From the NCBI GenBank assembly GCA_003134035.1, contig PLAE01000162.1:1-64000 (forward strand): a stretch of 64,000 nt of DNA. Direction: 5' to 3'. Below are positions 25,621-35,057 of this stretch, piece by piece. The translations under genes and the position numbers were made by a program. Source of the DNA: Candidatus Velthaea versatilis (lineage in GTDB: Bacteria; Vulcanimicrobiota; Vulcanimicrobiia; Vulcanimicrobiales; Vulcanimicrobiaceae). Numbering within the stretch: position 1 is the first letter of the stretch; each line of letters starts with the position of its first letter. The notes beneath the pieces are model-generated. The model was not told where the DNA came from and searched no databases. It saw only the letters and a list, made by a program, of their open reading frames with translations.

Positions 25621-27219
25621 ATGCGCTTTTTTCTCTCCACGGCCTTTGCCGCGGTCGCTGCGGCAACGCTTTCCGCTTCGCCCCTTGCTGCCCAAGCGTC
25701 GGGCGGGGTACGCATCATCGTCCAGGCGTGGCAACCGGCGAATCCGGCCACGCAAAACAACAACGTCGTTCTCGATCGTCCGGGCTTGCTCGAAGACGGG
25801 CTCAACGCCGGATGGGCCAAGGCCCGCACGCCGATCTGCGACGCGCTCGAACAGGAACTCGGGAAGCCCGATCGGGTCGCCCCCGGATTCTCACTTTACA
25901 ACATGGACTGTAAGATGGCCCAGAGCGGCTCGTTGAACGTGACCGGCGCGCAGAACAACGTCGTCAACATCCAATACCGCTTGCCGGGCAACATGTTCCG
26001 TGCAACGTCCACGCAACCAAGTGTCGCGGGCTCGTACGCCGACCCGTGCGCGTTCTTCTACTATGACCTCGTGGCGACGACGAGTATTCACCTCGATACG
26101 CTCGACGTCGATGCGTTCAGCGTCGCAACCCAAAACGTCTCGCGACCCGATTCGTGCAATGCCGCGGGCGACGTCGCGAAGTTCGTGGCAACGACGATTC
26201 ACTTTTTCGGCGGTCCCGACTTTCTTGCCCTAGCACAAAATACGCTCACGCAGCAGCAAAACGTTATGACCGGCGACCTCAATGCGGCGGTGAACACGTT
26301 CGTCGGACCGTTGCGGTCTTACAGCGGGCAGTACGCGAAGCAGTCGAGTTGGGTGCGTCACGGCGACCTCTATTTCGCCTTCGCGCCGAGTTACGTGCCG
26401 CAGCCGCTCTCCGCATCGCTCAACGGTGCGATCGTGATGCCCAAGGCCCGCTGGCACGATCCCGCTCCGGATTGTTCGGTCTTCCGCATCACCGGGAACG
26501 TCCAAACCGGTCCGGCGCCGATCCTCGATCCCGAAACGCTGCGCGTCGGAGTCGCGCCGCACACCGCTGTGGGAGCGGCCAGCGCAAGCGGCGCCGCCGC
26601 TGATGCCGGCGACCGGTACGTCTGCACCTACGCGATGAGCGGCCTGCCCCCCGCGGTTCCGGTCACGTTTCAAGCCCTCGGGCGTCCCAACAATATCGCC
26701 AACAACTACCTCACCCTCATCGGCCCGGATGGTTGGTCGGGGACCGACACCCTCCCGAGCAGTGCGCCCAAGCGGGACTTCCTGGCCGAGGAAACATCGA
26801 CGGCGAACTTGCACGTTAATCAGCAAGTGCCGCAGGTTTTCGTCAAACCGGGTGGTCCGGTGGAAACGAACGATCCTCGGCAATTGTTCCAATCCGGCAC
26901 ATCGCTCCAGCGCGTCGCGCTCAACCCGCAGCCGCTGCCGCCCGCAGGCGTCAACGCGCTGATTTCAAGCGGCAACGCGGCCTTCGCGCGGAACGATTTC
27001 TCCACCGCGGCAACGCTCTTCGGACGCGCCGTCGCGACGAACCGTGCCGACCCGATCGCCTTGCACAACCTCGCGCTCGCGCACGCCCGGCTCGGCAACA
27101 CGTCGCTCGCGCAGAACGAGCTGCGCACGGCGCAAACTCTCGCTCGCGGAGCCGGCGATATGGTCACGGCAAACGCGGCAGCGCGTTCGATCATCGTCGT
27201 GGGCGGCGGTCAGCCGTAG
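25621..27219 (+). CDS. Secreted protein with C-terminal TPR repeats, function unknown
   Basis: 532 residues from ATG 25621, which has GAGGAA upstream and begins a clean signal peptide (M-R-F-F-L-S-T-A-F-A-A-V, cleavage after L-A-A-Q-A). The long middle is beta-rich with several Cys and many Asn-Val-Thr patterns (G-A-Q-N-N-V-V-N-I-Q-Y-R-L-P-G). The last 90 residues form two to three TPR helices (A-L-I-S-S-G-N-A-A-F-A-R-N-D-F, A-L-H-N-L-A-L-A-H-A-R-L-G). It probably acts outside the cytoplasm in a protein complex. The tandem repeat operator lies upstream. Confidence 0.62.
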   Translation: MRFFLSTAFAAVAAATLSASPLAAQASGGVRIIVQAWQPANPATQNNNVVLDRPGLLEDGLNAGWAKARTPICDALEQELGKPDRVAPGFSLYNMDCKMAQSGSLNVTGAQNNVVNIQYRLPGNMFRATSTQPSVAGSYADPCAFFYYDLVATTSIHLDTLDVDAFSVATQNVSRPDSCNAAGDVAKFVATTIHFFGGPDFLALAQNTLTQQQNVMTGDLNAAVNTFVGPLRSYSGQYAKQSSWVRHGDLYFAFAPSYVPQPLSASLNGAIVMPKARWHDPAPDCSVFRITGNVQTGPAPILDPETLRVGVAPHTAVGAASASGAAADAGDRYVCTYAMSGLPPAVPVTFQALGRPNNIANNYLTLIGPDGWSGTDTLPSSAPKRDFLAEETSTANLHVNQQVPQVFVKPGGPVETNDPRQLFQSGTSLQRVALNPQPLPPAGVNALISSGNAAFARNDFSTAATLFGRAVATNRADPIALHNLALAHARLGNTSLAQNELRTAQTLARGAGDMVTANAAARSIIVVGGGQP

Positions 27220-27311
27220 CCGCCTCGACAAACTGCCTGGCGTTTTCCGGTGTTCGCCAAAAGAACCGGCACACTGCGCTCGGACCCTGCTGGAGAAAGA
27301 AGCTGTCAACT

Positions 27312-28499
27312 ATGCAAGTTCTCGAAACGTCACGCTTTCCGATCAAGGCGTGGATCGACGGCGTCGAATGCGACGATGCTACTCGCCGGCAGCTTGAAAA
27401 CATCGCGTCGTTGCCGTTCATCCACTCGCACGTCGCGGCCATGCCCGACGTGCACTTCGGTATCGGCGCGACCGTGGGTTCGGTCATTGCCACGAAGGGT
27501 GCGATCGTGCCGGCCGCCGTCGGCGTCGACATCGGCTGCGGAATGATCGCCCAGCGTACCAGTCTGTCCGAGCGGGATCTCCCGGACGATCTGCGAGCCA
27601 TGCGCTCGACGATCGAACGCACCGTGCCGGTGGGCGCCGCGGTCCACGGGCGGGTGCCGCCATCGGTCGACACCGCCTGGGACGCGCTCGCGGGCCGCTA
27701 CGACGCGATCCGGCGCAAGCACCCGAAGATCGAAACCAAGAATGCCCGCGAATCCTTGGGCACCATGGGCGGCGGTAATCACTTCTGCGAGATCACGATC
27801 GACAACGAGGGGCACGTGTGGGTTGTGCTGCATTCGGGGTCGCGCGGGCCGGGCAATCGGATCGGCACCTATTTCATCGAACGCGCGCGCAAGGAGATGG
27901 AACGCCTCGGGATCGGCCTGGCCGACCGCGATCTCGCGTACCTCACTGAGGACACAGAGTCGTTCAGTGATTACGTCGACGCCGTCGGCTGGGCGCAGGA
28001 CTACGCTGCGGCCAATCGCACGAACATGCTCGATCGCGTGCTTGCCGCTCTGCGTCATCGGTCGCTGGGCCTGCCGAGCTTCACGCTGACCGAGAAAGCC
28101 GTGCATTGTCACCATAACTACGTCGCTCGCGAACACCACTTTGGTGCCGACGTGTTCGTGACGCGCAAAGGCGCCGTGCGTGCCGGCAGCGGCCAGCTCG
28201 GCATAATCCCCGGCTCGATGGGCGCGCGATCGTTCATCGTGCGCGGGCGCGGGAACCCCGAGTCCTTCGAGTCATGCTCGCACGGTGCGGGCCGGCGTCT
28301 AGGGCGCAGCGAGGCGAAGAGGCGCCTGACCGTCGCGGACCTCGAACGTGAGACGGCGGGAATCGAGTGCCGCAAGGACGCCGGCGTCCTCGACGAAGCT
28401 CCCTCAGCGTATAAGTCGATCGATGCCGTCATGGAAGCCCAACGCGACCTCGTCGAAGTCATCTATACGATGCGTCAAGTCGTGTGCGTGAAGGGCTAG
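27312..28499 (+). CDS. rtcB: RNA-splicing ligase RtcB family protein
   Basis: 395 residues. Diagnostic motifs: M-P-D-V-H-F-G-I-G-A-T-V-G-S-V, G-V-D-I-G-C-G-M (Mn-binding Asp and Cys), G-T-M-G-G-G-N-H-F-C-E-I, L-H-S-G-S-R-G-x-G-N, C-H-H-N-Y-V and S-C-S-H-G-A-G-R with the guanylylated histidine at H324. RtcB joins 2',3'-cyclic-phosphate or 3'-phosphate RNA ends to 5'-OH ends using GTP and acts in tRNA or rRNA repair. The usual partner RtcA or archease is not next to it. It is a little shorter than the archaeal type, as for many bacterial forms. Confidence 0.95.
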   Translation: MQVLETSRFPIKAWIDGVECDDATRRQLENIASLPFIHSHVAAMPDVHFGIGATVGSVIATKGAIVPAAVGVDIGCGMIAQRTSLSERDLPDDLRAMRSTIERTVPVGAAVHGRVPPSVDTAWDALAGRYDAIRRKHPKIETKNARESLGTMGGGNHFCEITIDNEGHVWVVLHSGSRGPGNRIGTYFIERARKEMERLGIGLADRDLAYLTEDTESFSDYVDAVGWAQDYAAANRTNMLDRVLAALRHRSLGLPSFTLTEKAVHCHHNYVAREHHFGADVFVTRKGAVRAGSGQLGIIPGSMGARSFIVRGRGNPESFESCSHGAGRRLGRSEAKRRLTVADLERETAGIECRKDAGVLDEAPSAYKSIDAVMEAQRDLVEVIYTMRQVVCVKG

Positions 28500-28717
28500 A
28501 GCGCAGCGTTTACCGGGGATCGATTCGAAACCCGGTCTCCGCTCAGGGATGGCGACGTGGAACAGCTGCTCGCCAATAACGAGACGGAGGTAGGTTCGAA
28601 TGGCCCTCTTGGAGTCTTCGTTTGTCGGTCGCGGCAGCTCCGCTGCGACGTTCCACGGCGACGTGGCTCACATGCTCCGTCGCTATTGCGCTGCGCCTAG
28701 CCACGATCGACGGCATC

Positions 28718-28987
28718 TCACGCGGGCGGCTTACCCGGTATGGGGTTTTTGCGCTCGCCGCCGCCCATCCCACTGCCGCCACTTGAGGTAGTATCCAAGC
28801 TAAGATCAACTTCGCTAGCAACAAAGGCGCACAAAAGAAACGCAACCGCTCTGAACAGCCAACGCAGAACAAGCATCTCGCGGGTCTGGAGCTTGTCGGG
28901 CGGGTTGATCAGCCAAGCAAGCAAGCGCACCACTGGATACTCGCATCGAGGGTCGGGTTGAGGTGCATCTGGCGCAGAGATGTTCAT
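28718..28987 (-). CDS. Small membrane protein
   Basis: 89 residues from ATG 28987 (the longer frame to 29104 is Arg/Cys-rich and unlikely). A hydrophobic helix (V-L-R-W-L-F-R-A-V-A-F-L-L-C-A-F-V-A) in the middle is preceded by a basic, proline-containing region and followed by a Gly/Ser-rich tail. It faces away from the tandem repeat operator at 29196 and may share it. No family recognised. Confidence 0.45.
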   Translation of the reverse strand: MNISAPDAPQPDPRCEYPVVRLLAWLINPPDKLQTREMLVLRWLFRAVAFLLCAFVASEVDLSLDTTSSGGSGMGGGERKNPIPGKPPA

Positions 28988-29195
28988 ACAGCCACCGTTA
29001 TGACGAGGGTGAGATCGCGACCGTTTTTGGCACGGGCAATGGCGACGGCGGGCGCACCTGTGCGCGTTGGGCCCAGCGCGATGGCGGCGACATGTGCGAG
29101 CCATGTTGCCGTGGAGCGCGGCGGCCGATGGTCGTGCAGATTTTTCATTGCCCTACGAGTATCGCACGCTGCCCGTCGCGCGCCAAGCGTCGGAG

Positions 29196-29221
29196 CTCGC
29201 ACGATTAACTCGTACGAATAC
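29196..29221 (+). promoter_or_regulatory. Tandem 13-bp direct repeat, copy B
   Basis: Units CTCGCACGATTAA and CTCGTACGAATAC lie side by side between the divergent genes 28987 (-) and 29353 (+). The upstream flank GCGCCAAGCG is shared with copy C at 34983, so these two intergenic regions are related. Confidence 0.58.
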
Positions 29222-29352
29222 GCTTAACGGCAGGACCCTTCGAGCCGTTCGCACGCGATCGGGTCCGCCTGTCACCCCGCGGCGCACCGCGACCGCGCCG
29301 CTTCGTCCGTCTGAAAGACAGTCGCGACCGTTTCCAGGGTGCCGGAGGTGCC

Positions 29353-29652
29353 GTGCAGATCGAAGTCTCAGATCTCGGAAACATCGCCGGACTCGCCACG
29401 CTCGCCGACGCGGCAGCGAACTTCGGCGAATCCCAAGACGATGAAGGCTATGAGAAAAATGTCGACGTTGCCGGCCAGAAAGTTCACGTGTCTTGGAAGA
29501 ACGCGACCAAACACAGCGAGCTTCTCAGCCTGGTCGACAGCCGCTTCGCCGTCGGCGTAACTGGCGACGGTGTCGACGTGGATGTCGCGCTCAAGGCGCT
29601 CCAAACAATCGACCTCGGCAAATTGCGCAGCCTGGCAGCGCAGACGAACTGA
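29353..29652 (+). CDS. Small conserved-looking protein, function unknown
   Basis: 99 residues from GTG 29353 with GGAGG five bases before. Residues form an acidic, soluble protein: E-V-S-D-L-G-N-I-A-G-L, then D-D-E-G-Y-E-K-N-V-D-V-A-G-Q-K-V-H-V-S-W, and G-V-D-V-D-V-A-L-K-A-L-Q. The layout resembles the C-terminal domain of larger membrane-linked proteins of unknown function, where a Y-E-K motif and V-x-G-x-G-V-D-x-x-x-L recur. Here it is free-standing. Confidence 0.6.
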   Translation: MQIEVSDLGNIAGLATLADAAANFGESQDDEGYEKNVDVAGQKVHVSWKNATKHSELLSLVDSRFAVGVTGDGVDVDVALKALQTIDLGKLRSLAAQTN

Positions 29653-29906
29653 ACGTGCATTGTTGCAGCTGGCCTTCATCGCGCAAAAAGACTATGCGAT
29701 TAGTCTCTTATCTCAGAGCGTCCGTCATGACCTCGATCGCAATGGCTGATCGAATGAGGATATCCGTGGCGAGTTGCGCGCCCTATTTGTATGGCGTCAC
29801 CGTGGGGGGCCTGCGCAGAAAATTCCAGCGCGCCTTCCGCCGACCACCGGCGAAATTACCTCCACCGTTTATGCACGACGGTGGCAATGCGGGGGCAGGG
29901 ACGACG

Positions 29907-32375
29907 TCACGCCCGAGAAGCTTCTGTCGACTCGGCCGGTTCGAGGGCTTCGGCGATGGCCGCTTCGATCGACAAGGCTGCGCCGTTGTCGAGGTTTTGT
30001 CGTGTCGCCGTCATGCCGATCCCCGCAGTGATTTGCGCGAGCGTTCGATCGTAGAGCGACTGCTCGGTGAATTGGCGTTCGAGTCCAAAGACACGGTACA
30101 AGCGGTTTGAGGCACCCGCCAAGCGCGCCGCGCGAACGTAGGAGTTGCGGCGGGCGGCAACACTGCTGAGGTGCTCCAGACAGTGCATCGCGACGCGGGT
30201 TTCCCCGCCGCCGGCAAGGAGTTCGAGCGCTTCGCACGCGGCCCGATGGGCCTGCCCGTCATCCTCGACGCCGAGAGCGTAGGCCGCGACGTTCACCAGC
30301 GTCCCGGCGAGATTCGAGCGGTCGCGCTTCTCGCGAATGATCGCGAGGACTTGCAGCCCGCAGGCGAGCGCCGCGGCATAATTGCCCGTCGCATAATGCG
30401 TTTCGGCCAGGCAAGCCGTCGGGACCATCGCATCCGTGTCGCCGGCGTCGCGGTACGCGCGAATCGCGTCTTCGAGCGCTGCGAAGCGCTCTGGGGCGCG
30501 CTCGATTGGGATAATCTGCGCATACGCGCTGAGCGCGTCCGCGAGGCGAAAGGCGTCCCGCTGCGCGCGTGCCACCGCGACGGCTTGTTCGCCGACGGTC
30601 CGCGCTTCGTCGGCCCGACCCAGCAGATAGAGGCAGTAGACTTGCCGTGTGAGCGCCCAGCAGACGTCGGACTGCCGATCGACGGTTTGATAAAGCGCAG
30701 CCGCGCGGATCGCGGCGTCGTAGGCGTCTTTGAGTTGGCCAAATTGAAAATAAAAATGGTGCAACGCCATGACGAGCCGCCCGATAACGGCGGGTTCGGC
30801 GTTCGGCGCTTCGGCCAAGGCGCGTTCCGCCCAGCGCGCGCCTTCACGGCTGAGCGCGGTTTGCTGGTACGCCCAGCCGAGCGCGCCGGCAAGTTCGGCA
30901 CCGAGCAGAATGTCGTTGCGCTGCCCGAGTGCCCATTCCAGCGCGGCCCGAAAGTTATCGATTTCCGCTCCGACGAGAGCAAAAAACTCGCGCCCCCCTA
31001 CGCGGCGATGACTGACGTCAGCCGCTTTGGCCCGGGCACAATAGTACTCCGCGAAGCGGCGGGCGCAGCTGTCGTACTTTCCGCTTGCGCGCAGGCGGTC
31101 GAGTGCGAAGGCGCGCATCGTCTCGAGCAGGCGGTAGCGCAGCCGGCCGTCATCCTCTTCGACAATCGCCACGAGCGACTTCGCGACGAGCGCGGCTAGC
31201 GTTTCGCGAAATGTCCGTGCGTCGTTCGCGCAGATTTCCGCAGCGGCATCGAGCGTAAAGGGAGCGGCGAAAAGCCCGAGCCGCGCGAAGCTCTCGCGTT
31301 CGCCGGCGGTCAGCAACTCGTAGCTCCAATCGAGCGCGCTGCGCAGCGTGTGCTGACGCGGTCCCGCTCGTCGGCGCCCGCCTCCCAGCAAACTGAATCG
31401 CTCGTCGAGACCCGTCACGATCGTTTCGAGCGAGAGGTCGCGTGCGCGGCCCGCGGCGAGTTCGAGCGCCAGCGGCAGCCCGTCGAGCCGCCTACAAATG
31501 GTCGCGGCCAGCGCGCGGTCGTCGGCCGAAATCTGCGCGAAGCGCGTGAAGTCCGCATCGATGAGCCGATCCAACAGCAAATCGAGCGCCGTTCCAGTCG
31601 CTTCGCGGAACTCCGTCGGCAGCGGCGCGACGCGAAACAAGCATTCGCCGTCGATGCGCAACGCCTCACGCGTCGTCGCGATCAACACGATCCCGGGGCA
31701 GCTGCCGACCAGCGCTTCGGCGATGCGTGCACACTCGTCCAATACGTGCTCACAATTATCGAGGACGATGACGAGCCGCTTGGACCCGATCGCCCGGGCC
31801 AGGGTGACGGTGATCGGTTCATTTGCGCGTTCGCTAACGCTCAGCACGCGCGCCATTGCCGAAGCCACCAGACCCGGCGACCCGAGCGGCGCCAACTCGA
31901 CGAGCCAAACGCCATCCGGAAACTCGTTTTTCTCCACGAGCCGGTGCGCGAGTTCGAGGGCCAGCCGCGTTTTTCCAACGCCGCCCGAGCCCAAGAGCGT
32001 GATCAAGCGCCGCACGGCGATCAGGCCTTCGAGTTGCGCCAGATCCGTCTCGTGCCCGTGAAACGAAGTGGGTGAATACGGGAGATTGTGGCGCGGCGAT
32101 GGCGCGCCCGCGGAGGCGAGCGTCGACATCCGCACGCCGCGACGACGTCCCGCCGTCGCGGCTTGCTCGAGCTGCGCCCGCTGAGAAGCGTCCAGCCGCA
32201 GCGCGTCGGAGAGCAGCGAGAGTGTTGCCTGTTGGGGACCGCGCCGCGCGCTGCGTTCCAAGCTGCTGATCGCGCCCGGACTCAGCCGAGCGCGTTCGGC
32301 CAGCGCTTCTTGCGAGAGCCCGGCGGCGCACCGAAGCTCGCGGAGAAGATCGCCGAAGGCACGATCGTTTACCAC
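29907..32375 (-). CDS. XRE-type HTH / STAND ATPase / TPR protein (copy 3)
   Basis: 822 residues from GTG 32375. The frame is open to 33317, but the first 314 codons of that frame are the antisense shadow of the relic at 32457. Same domains as copies 1 and 2: XRE domain (N-D-R-A-F-G-D-L-L-R-E-L-R), Walker A G-S-G-G-V-G-K-T, Walker B V-I-V-L-D-N-C-E-H, G-L-P-L-A-L-E-L-A-A-G-R, D-W-S-Y-E-L-L, long TPR-like tail. Nearly every block matches copy 2, 9 kb upstream in the same orientation, which points to duplication and divergence. Role: regulator or sensor of unknown trigger. Confidence 0.88.
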   Translation of the reverse strand: MVNDRAFGDLLRELRCAAGLSQEALAERARLSPGAISSLERSARRGPQQATLSLLSDALRLDASQRAQLEQAATAGRRRGVRMSTLASAGAPSPRHNLPYSPTSFHGHETDLAQLEGLIAVRRLITLLGSGGVGKTRLALELAHRLVEKNEFPDGVWLVELAPLGSPGLVASAMARVLSVSERANEPITVTLARAIGSKRLVIVLDNCEHVLDECARIAEALVGSCPGIVLIATTREALRIDGECLFRVAPLPTEFREATGTALDLLLDRLIDADFTRFAQISADDRALAATICRRLDGLPLALELAAGRARDLSLETIVTGLDERFSLLGGGRRRAGPRQHTLRSALDWSYELLTAGERESFARLGLFAAPFTLDAAAEICANDARTFRETLAALVAKSLVAIVEEDDGRLRYRLLETMRAFALDRLRASGKYDSCARRFAEYYCARAKAADVSHRRVGGREFFALVGAEIDNFRAALEWALGQRNDILLGAELAGALGWAYQQTALSREGARWAERALAEAPNAEPAVIGRLVMALHHFYFQFGQLKDAYDAAIRAAALYQTVDRQSDVCWALTRQVYCLYLLGRADEARTVGEQAVAVARAQRDAFRLADALSAYAQIIPIERAPERFAALEDAIRAYRDAGDTDAMVPTACLAETHYATGNYAAALACGLQVLAIIREKRDRSNLAGTLVNVAAYALGVEDDGQAHRAACEALELLAGGGETRVAMHCLEHLSSVAARRNSYVRAARLAGASNRLYRVFGLERQFTEQSLYDRTLAQITAGIGMTATRQNLDNGAALSIEAAIAEALEPAESTEASRA

Positions 32376-32456
32376 AAGGCTCGCGATCTTACTACGACCC
32401 TTCGCCGACTTCCTCGGCGGCAGTAACCAGCCCTCCGGATCGAAGGCGAACGGGTC

Positions 32457-33190
32457 GTGCATGTGCAGCCCCTCGCCTATGCCGATGCCGCCGCGGAGAG
32501 CCCGGCGCTCACTCTGCTCATCGATCGTCTCGTCGACGCCGATTACCGGCGCTACAGCGAGTTGCGCGCGCAGGACCGCGTGCTGGCGGCGCGGATCTGC
32601 CAGCGTCTCGATGGGCTTCCGCTCGCGCTCGAGCTCGCCGCTGCACGCGCGCGCGATCTGCCGTTGGCGCACATTGTCGCCGGCCTCGACGAACGCTTTA
32701 CGCTGCTGGGGGCTGGGCAGCGAACGGCCGACCGGCGCCATCATACGCTGCGCGCCATGATCGATTGGAGCTACGCGCTCCTCACTTCGGCGGAGCGTGA
32801 GCTCTTTGCGCGCCTGAGTCTCTTCGCCGGAAGCTTTACGCTGCAGGCGGCCGTCGCCGTCTGCACGCCGGAGGATCCGGCCGGCGGCCGCGCGGCGCTG
32901 CAATCGCTGGTGGCCAAGTCGCTCGTGACGATGGTCGAAGACCGCGCGGGCGAAGCGCGTTACCGGCTTCTTGAATCGCTGCGTGCGTACGCGCTCGACC
33001 GCTTGCGCGAAAGCGGCACCTACGACGCCGGTATGCGGCGCTTCGCGACATATTTCGCGGAACTGGCCATGTCGTGCGATGCCCGCTCCGGGCACATGCC
33101 CAACGGTGCGCTCTTCGCGCTCGTGGAGCCGGAGATCGCAAACTTTCGTGCGGCACTGGAGTGGTCGCTCGCAGAAGGCCACGATCCGGC
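32457..33190 (+). pseudogene. Relic of a fourth STAND protein (middle part only)
   Basis: The frame matches STAND residues from just after the sensor region (A-L-T-L-L-I-D-R-L-V-D-A-D-Y-R-R-Y) through G-L-P-L-A-L-E-L-A-A-A-R-A-R-D-L, D-W-S-Y-A-L-L and F-R-A-A-L-E-W-S-L. The HTH, Walker A and B on the N side and the TPR tail on the C side are missing. The sequence is followed by a join to unrelated codons near 33190-33230. It lies head-to-head with copy 3. It should not bind ATP and is probably non-functional. Confidence 0.75.
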
Positions 33191-33553
33191 GCTCCGGCAG
33201 CATTTGCGGCACGATGCAGAGCGCTCCCCGAAGCAAAGCCGGTGCGCACAGCCTCGTGGCCGTGCAAAACGACACCGTCGCAACGCAAATCCCCGTTACG
33301 TTCGTGCCGCCGATCATCGTTCGTTAAAACGGGACCGACCGGCTGTCCGGGGACAGCCGCCTCTCCTGGTGTTTGTCAGCGCCGCCTCGGGCGTAAAGAA
33401 CCAGGTCCGCGATCGCCACAGCGATCGTTTCCTCGTGAACCTCGAGGCCAACGAACTTGAGGCTGTAGCCAACGCCGTTGAGCATACTGTCGCACTTTAT
33501 GTCCGGCTCCTTTCGCGTGTAGCTCTGCTTCGCGGTCTTGCCGCCCGTGCAAC

Positions 33554-33940
33554 CTACACTTCGCGACTGGGGCTGAACGAACGATCTAATGTCTTTCGCG
33601 CTTTCTGCAGCGGCAGACGAGGAATGGGGCGACCTGGCGAAATGAAAACCTGCTCGACCGGTGTTTTCGGATAGACCCAAGTCGACCAGTTGCTGACCAG
33701 CCAATCTGGACAGATACGATGGCCATCATACGCGCCCGCTGATTCTTTCGGCAGTAGGACCAACGTCAGTCCCGCCTTGTAACCGCTGTCGACCATCAGG
33801 CCGAGACTTCGGCCGTGATCCGTAGGATCGAAGACAAGAAGGTCGACAATGGATTCATAGGGCGAATGAGCCGGAAAGCGCAGAACCGCGCCGCGCCAGA
33901 TCGCGCCGCCGGTCCAATCTACTAACTTTGTCCAAACCAC
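33554..33940 (-). CDS. Imm45-like immunity protein
   Basis: 128 residues. It follows the Imm45 pattern: K-L-V-D-W-T-G-G-A-I-W-R-G-A-V-L-R-F-P-A-H-S-P-Y at the start, D-L-L-V-F-D-P, L-G-L-M-V-D-S-G-Y-K-A-G-L-T-L-V-L-L-P, W-L-V-S-N-W-S-T-W-V-Y-P and V-F-I-S-P-G-R-P near the end. Such proteins neutralise toxin domains of polymorphic toxin systems. No toxin lies beside it. It is the second of three immunity-type genes within 10 kb. Confidence 0.8.
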   Translation of the reverse strand: MVWTKLVDWTGGAIWRGAVLRFPAHSPYESIVDLLVFDPTDHGRSLGLMVDSGYKAGLTLVLLPKESAGAYDGHRICPDWLVSNWSTWVYPKTPVEQVFISPGRPIPRLPLQKARKTLDRSFSPSREV

Positions 33941-34125
33941 TCTATCCTCCCGGGTTCAGGATCGCTTTCGGCGCCGTCGCCCGCGCATCCATCATGCGCG
34001 TCCGAGCCCACGGTACCGAAGTGACAGCACCTCGAGCACGACCGCGAACTTCGGAATGTTCTTAAGGAATACCGGCCGTCGCAGCGACTCCAGGGGACAG
34101 CGACTTCATCTTGCCAACGACGGCG

Positions 34126-34662
34126 CTAGTAACGATCGGCGAGTTCCGACCAGAATCGGATTTGCTTGATTGGTCCAACGATCGGTCCTCGGTCGCTCAC
34201 GAACTCACGCTCGAAATAGTCGGCGATGTTCGCACCATAGTAAATGACGTCAGATTGATGGATCGAGAAAACGGGATTGCCGGATTCGTTGGGTTCACAC
34301 GGCAGGTAGCGATGGTAAACGAGAGGCACCAATTTGGGTGCTTGGTTGACGACCTCGCGTACAACGTCCGCTCGCGCTTCGGCGGTAGCGGGGCGATCTC
34401 CCCATTCGGGCCACCACAAGTCGCTGTTCTCGACGTCAAAAATGAGGCCGCGCAATGGCGCTGCCAGCATTCTTCGGATCCTCTCCGCGTCGAATCTCCA
34501 ATCATAACCTTGAACGGGCCGGCGCTCCAAAAAGAACGCAATGAGGTCGGGTGGAAACGTGAGTCCAAATGTTTCCTGCGCGAGATCGAGCTCGTGCTGT
34601 GTGTAACCTTCGGCCCAGATGCGTGTGTCAGATTTCACCGGGCCATTGGGCGGCGTTATCAT
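34126..34662 (-). CDS. SMI1/KNR4 (SUKH) family immunity-type protein
   Basis: 178 residues from ATG 34662 with AAGG eight bases before; the longer frame to 34989 is not protein-like. SUKH features: Y-T-Q-H-E-L-D-L-A-Q-E-T-F-G-L-T-F-P-P-D-L-I-A-F-F (split here for length), Y-D-W-R-F, I-F-D-V-E-N-S-D-L-W-W-P-E-W-G, and P-V-F-S-I-H-Q-S-D-V-I-Y-Y-G. SUKH proteins often give immunity to nuclease toxins of contact-dependent systems. No cognate toxin is nearby. Confidence 0.82.
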   Translation of the reverse strand: MITPPNGPVKSDTRIWAEGYTQHELDLAQETFGLTFPPDLIAFFLERRPVQGYDWRFDAERIRRMLAAPLRGLIFDVENSDLWWPEWGDRPATAEARADVVREVVNQAPKLVPLVYHRYLPCEPNESGNPVFSIHQSDVIYYGANIADYFEREFVSDRGPIVGPIKQIRFWSELADRY

Positions 34663-34982
34663 GAAGTACCTTTCGCAAAGTGAGCGTTGCCGCACGTGAT
34701 CGCGCCGCCGACGGTCCCAACCCCCTGAGCGCTTGCGCAACTCCATCGCGGCTGCGCAAGCCCGATCCGAGCAAGACGGCGTCCGCCGTAGACATGACGA
34801 TGGCGGCGACCGCTGCAAATCGGCGACCGACGAGCGCCGGGGCTGGGCTATTTCGAACGCGAGATCGAGGCCGGCTTCGGCACGGGCGACGGCCATGACG
34901 AGCGTACTCAAGCGATAGTCCTGCTGGTCGTTCATCGCATTACGATCATCGCACGCCGCGGATCGTGCGCCAAGCGACGGAA
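34663..34982. other. Intergenic stretch upstream of the SUKH gene
   Basis: About 320 bp with only unlikely frames. The right part resembles the 28980-29195 region in its last 50 bases before the tandem repeat. Confidence 0.3.
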
Positions 34983-35008
34983 CTCGCACGATTAGCTCCT
35001 ACAAATGC
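34983..35008 (+). promoter_or_regulatory. Tandem 13-bp direct repeat, copy C
   Basis: Units CTCGCACGATTAG and CTCCTACAAATGC; the second unit is the most divergent of the set. It lies 49 bp upstream of the frameshifted gene at 35058. Confidence 0.5.
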
Positions 35009-35057
35009 GCCGGGTGGCACGATCCAGTCGGGACGCTGTCGGCGTCGCTGTAATCGT

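Noticed and set aside
23327-32419. Short hairpins upstream of STAND copies 2 and 3 (CCAGCG/CGCTGG at 23327-23341; GCCGA/TCGGC at 32405-32419)
   Set aside because: Stems of 5-6 bp with unrelated sequences are expected by chance in GC-rich DNA and do not match the 10-bp hairpin of copy 1.
32376-33317. 942-base N-terminal extension of STAND copy 3 on the minus strand
   Set aside because: It is the antisense of the STAND relic at 32457-33190 and has no similarity to the other copies, which begin at the equivalent of GTG 32375.
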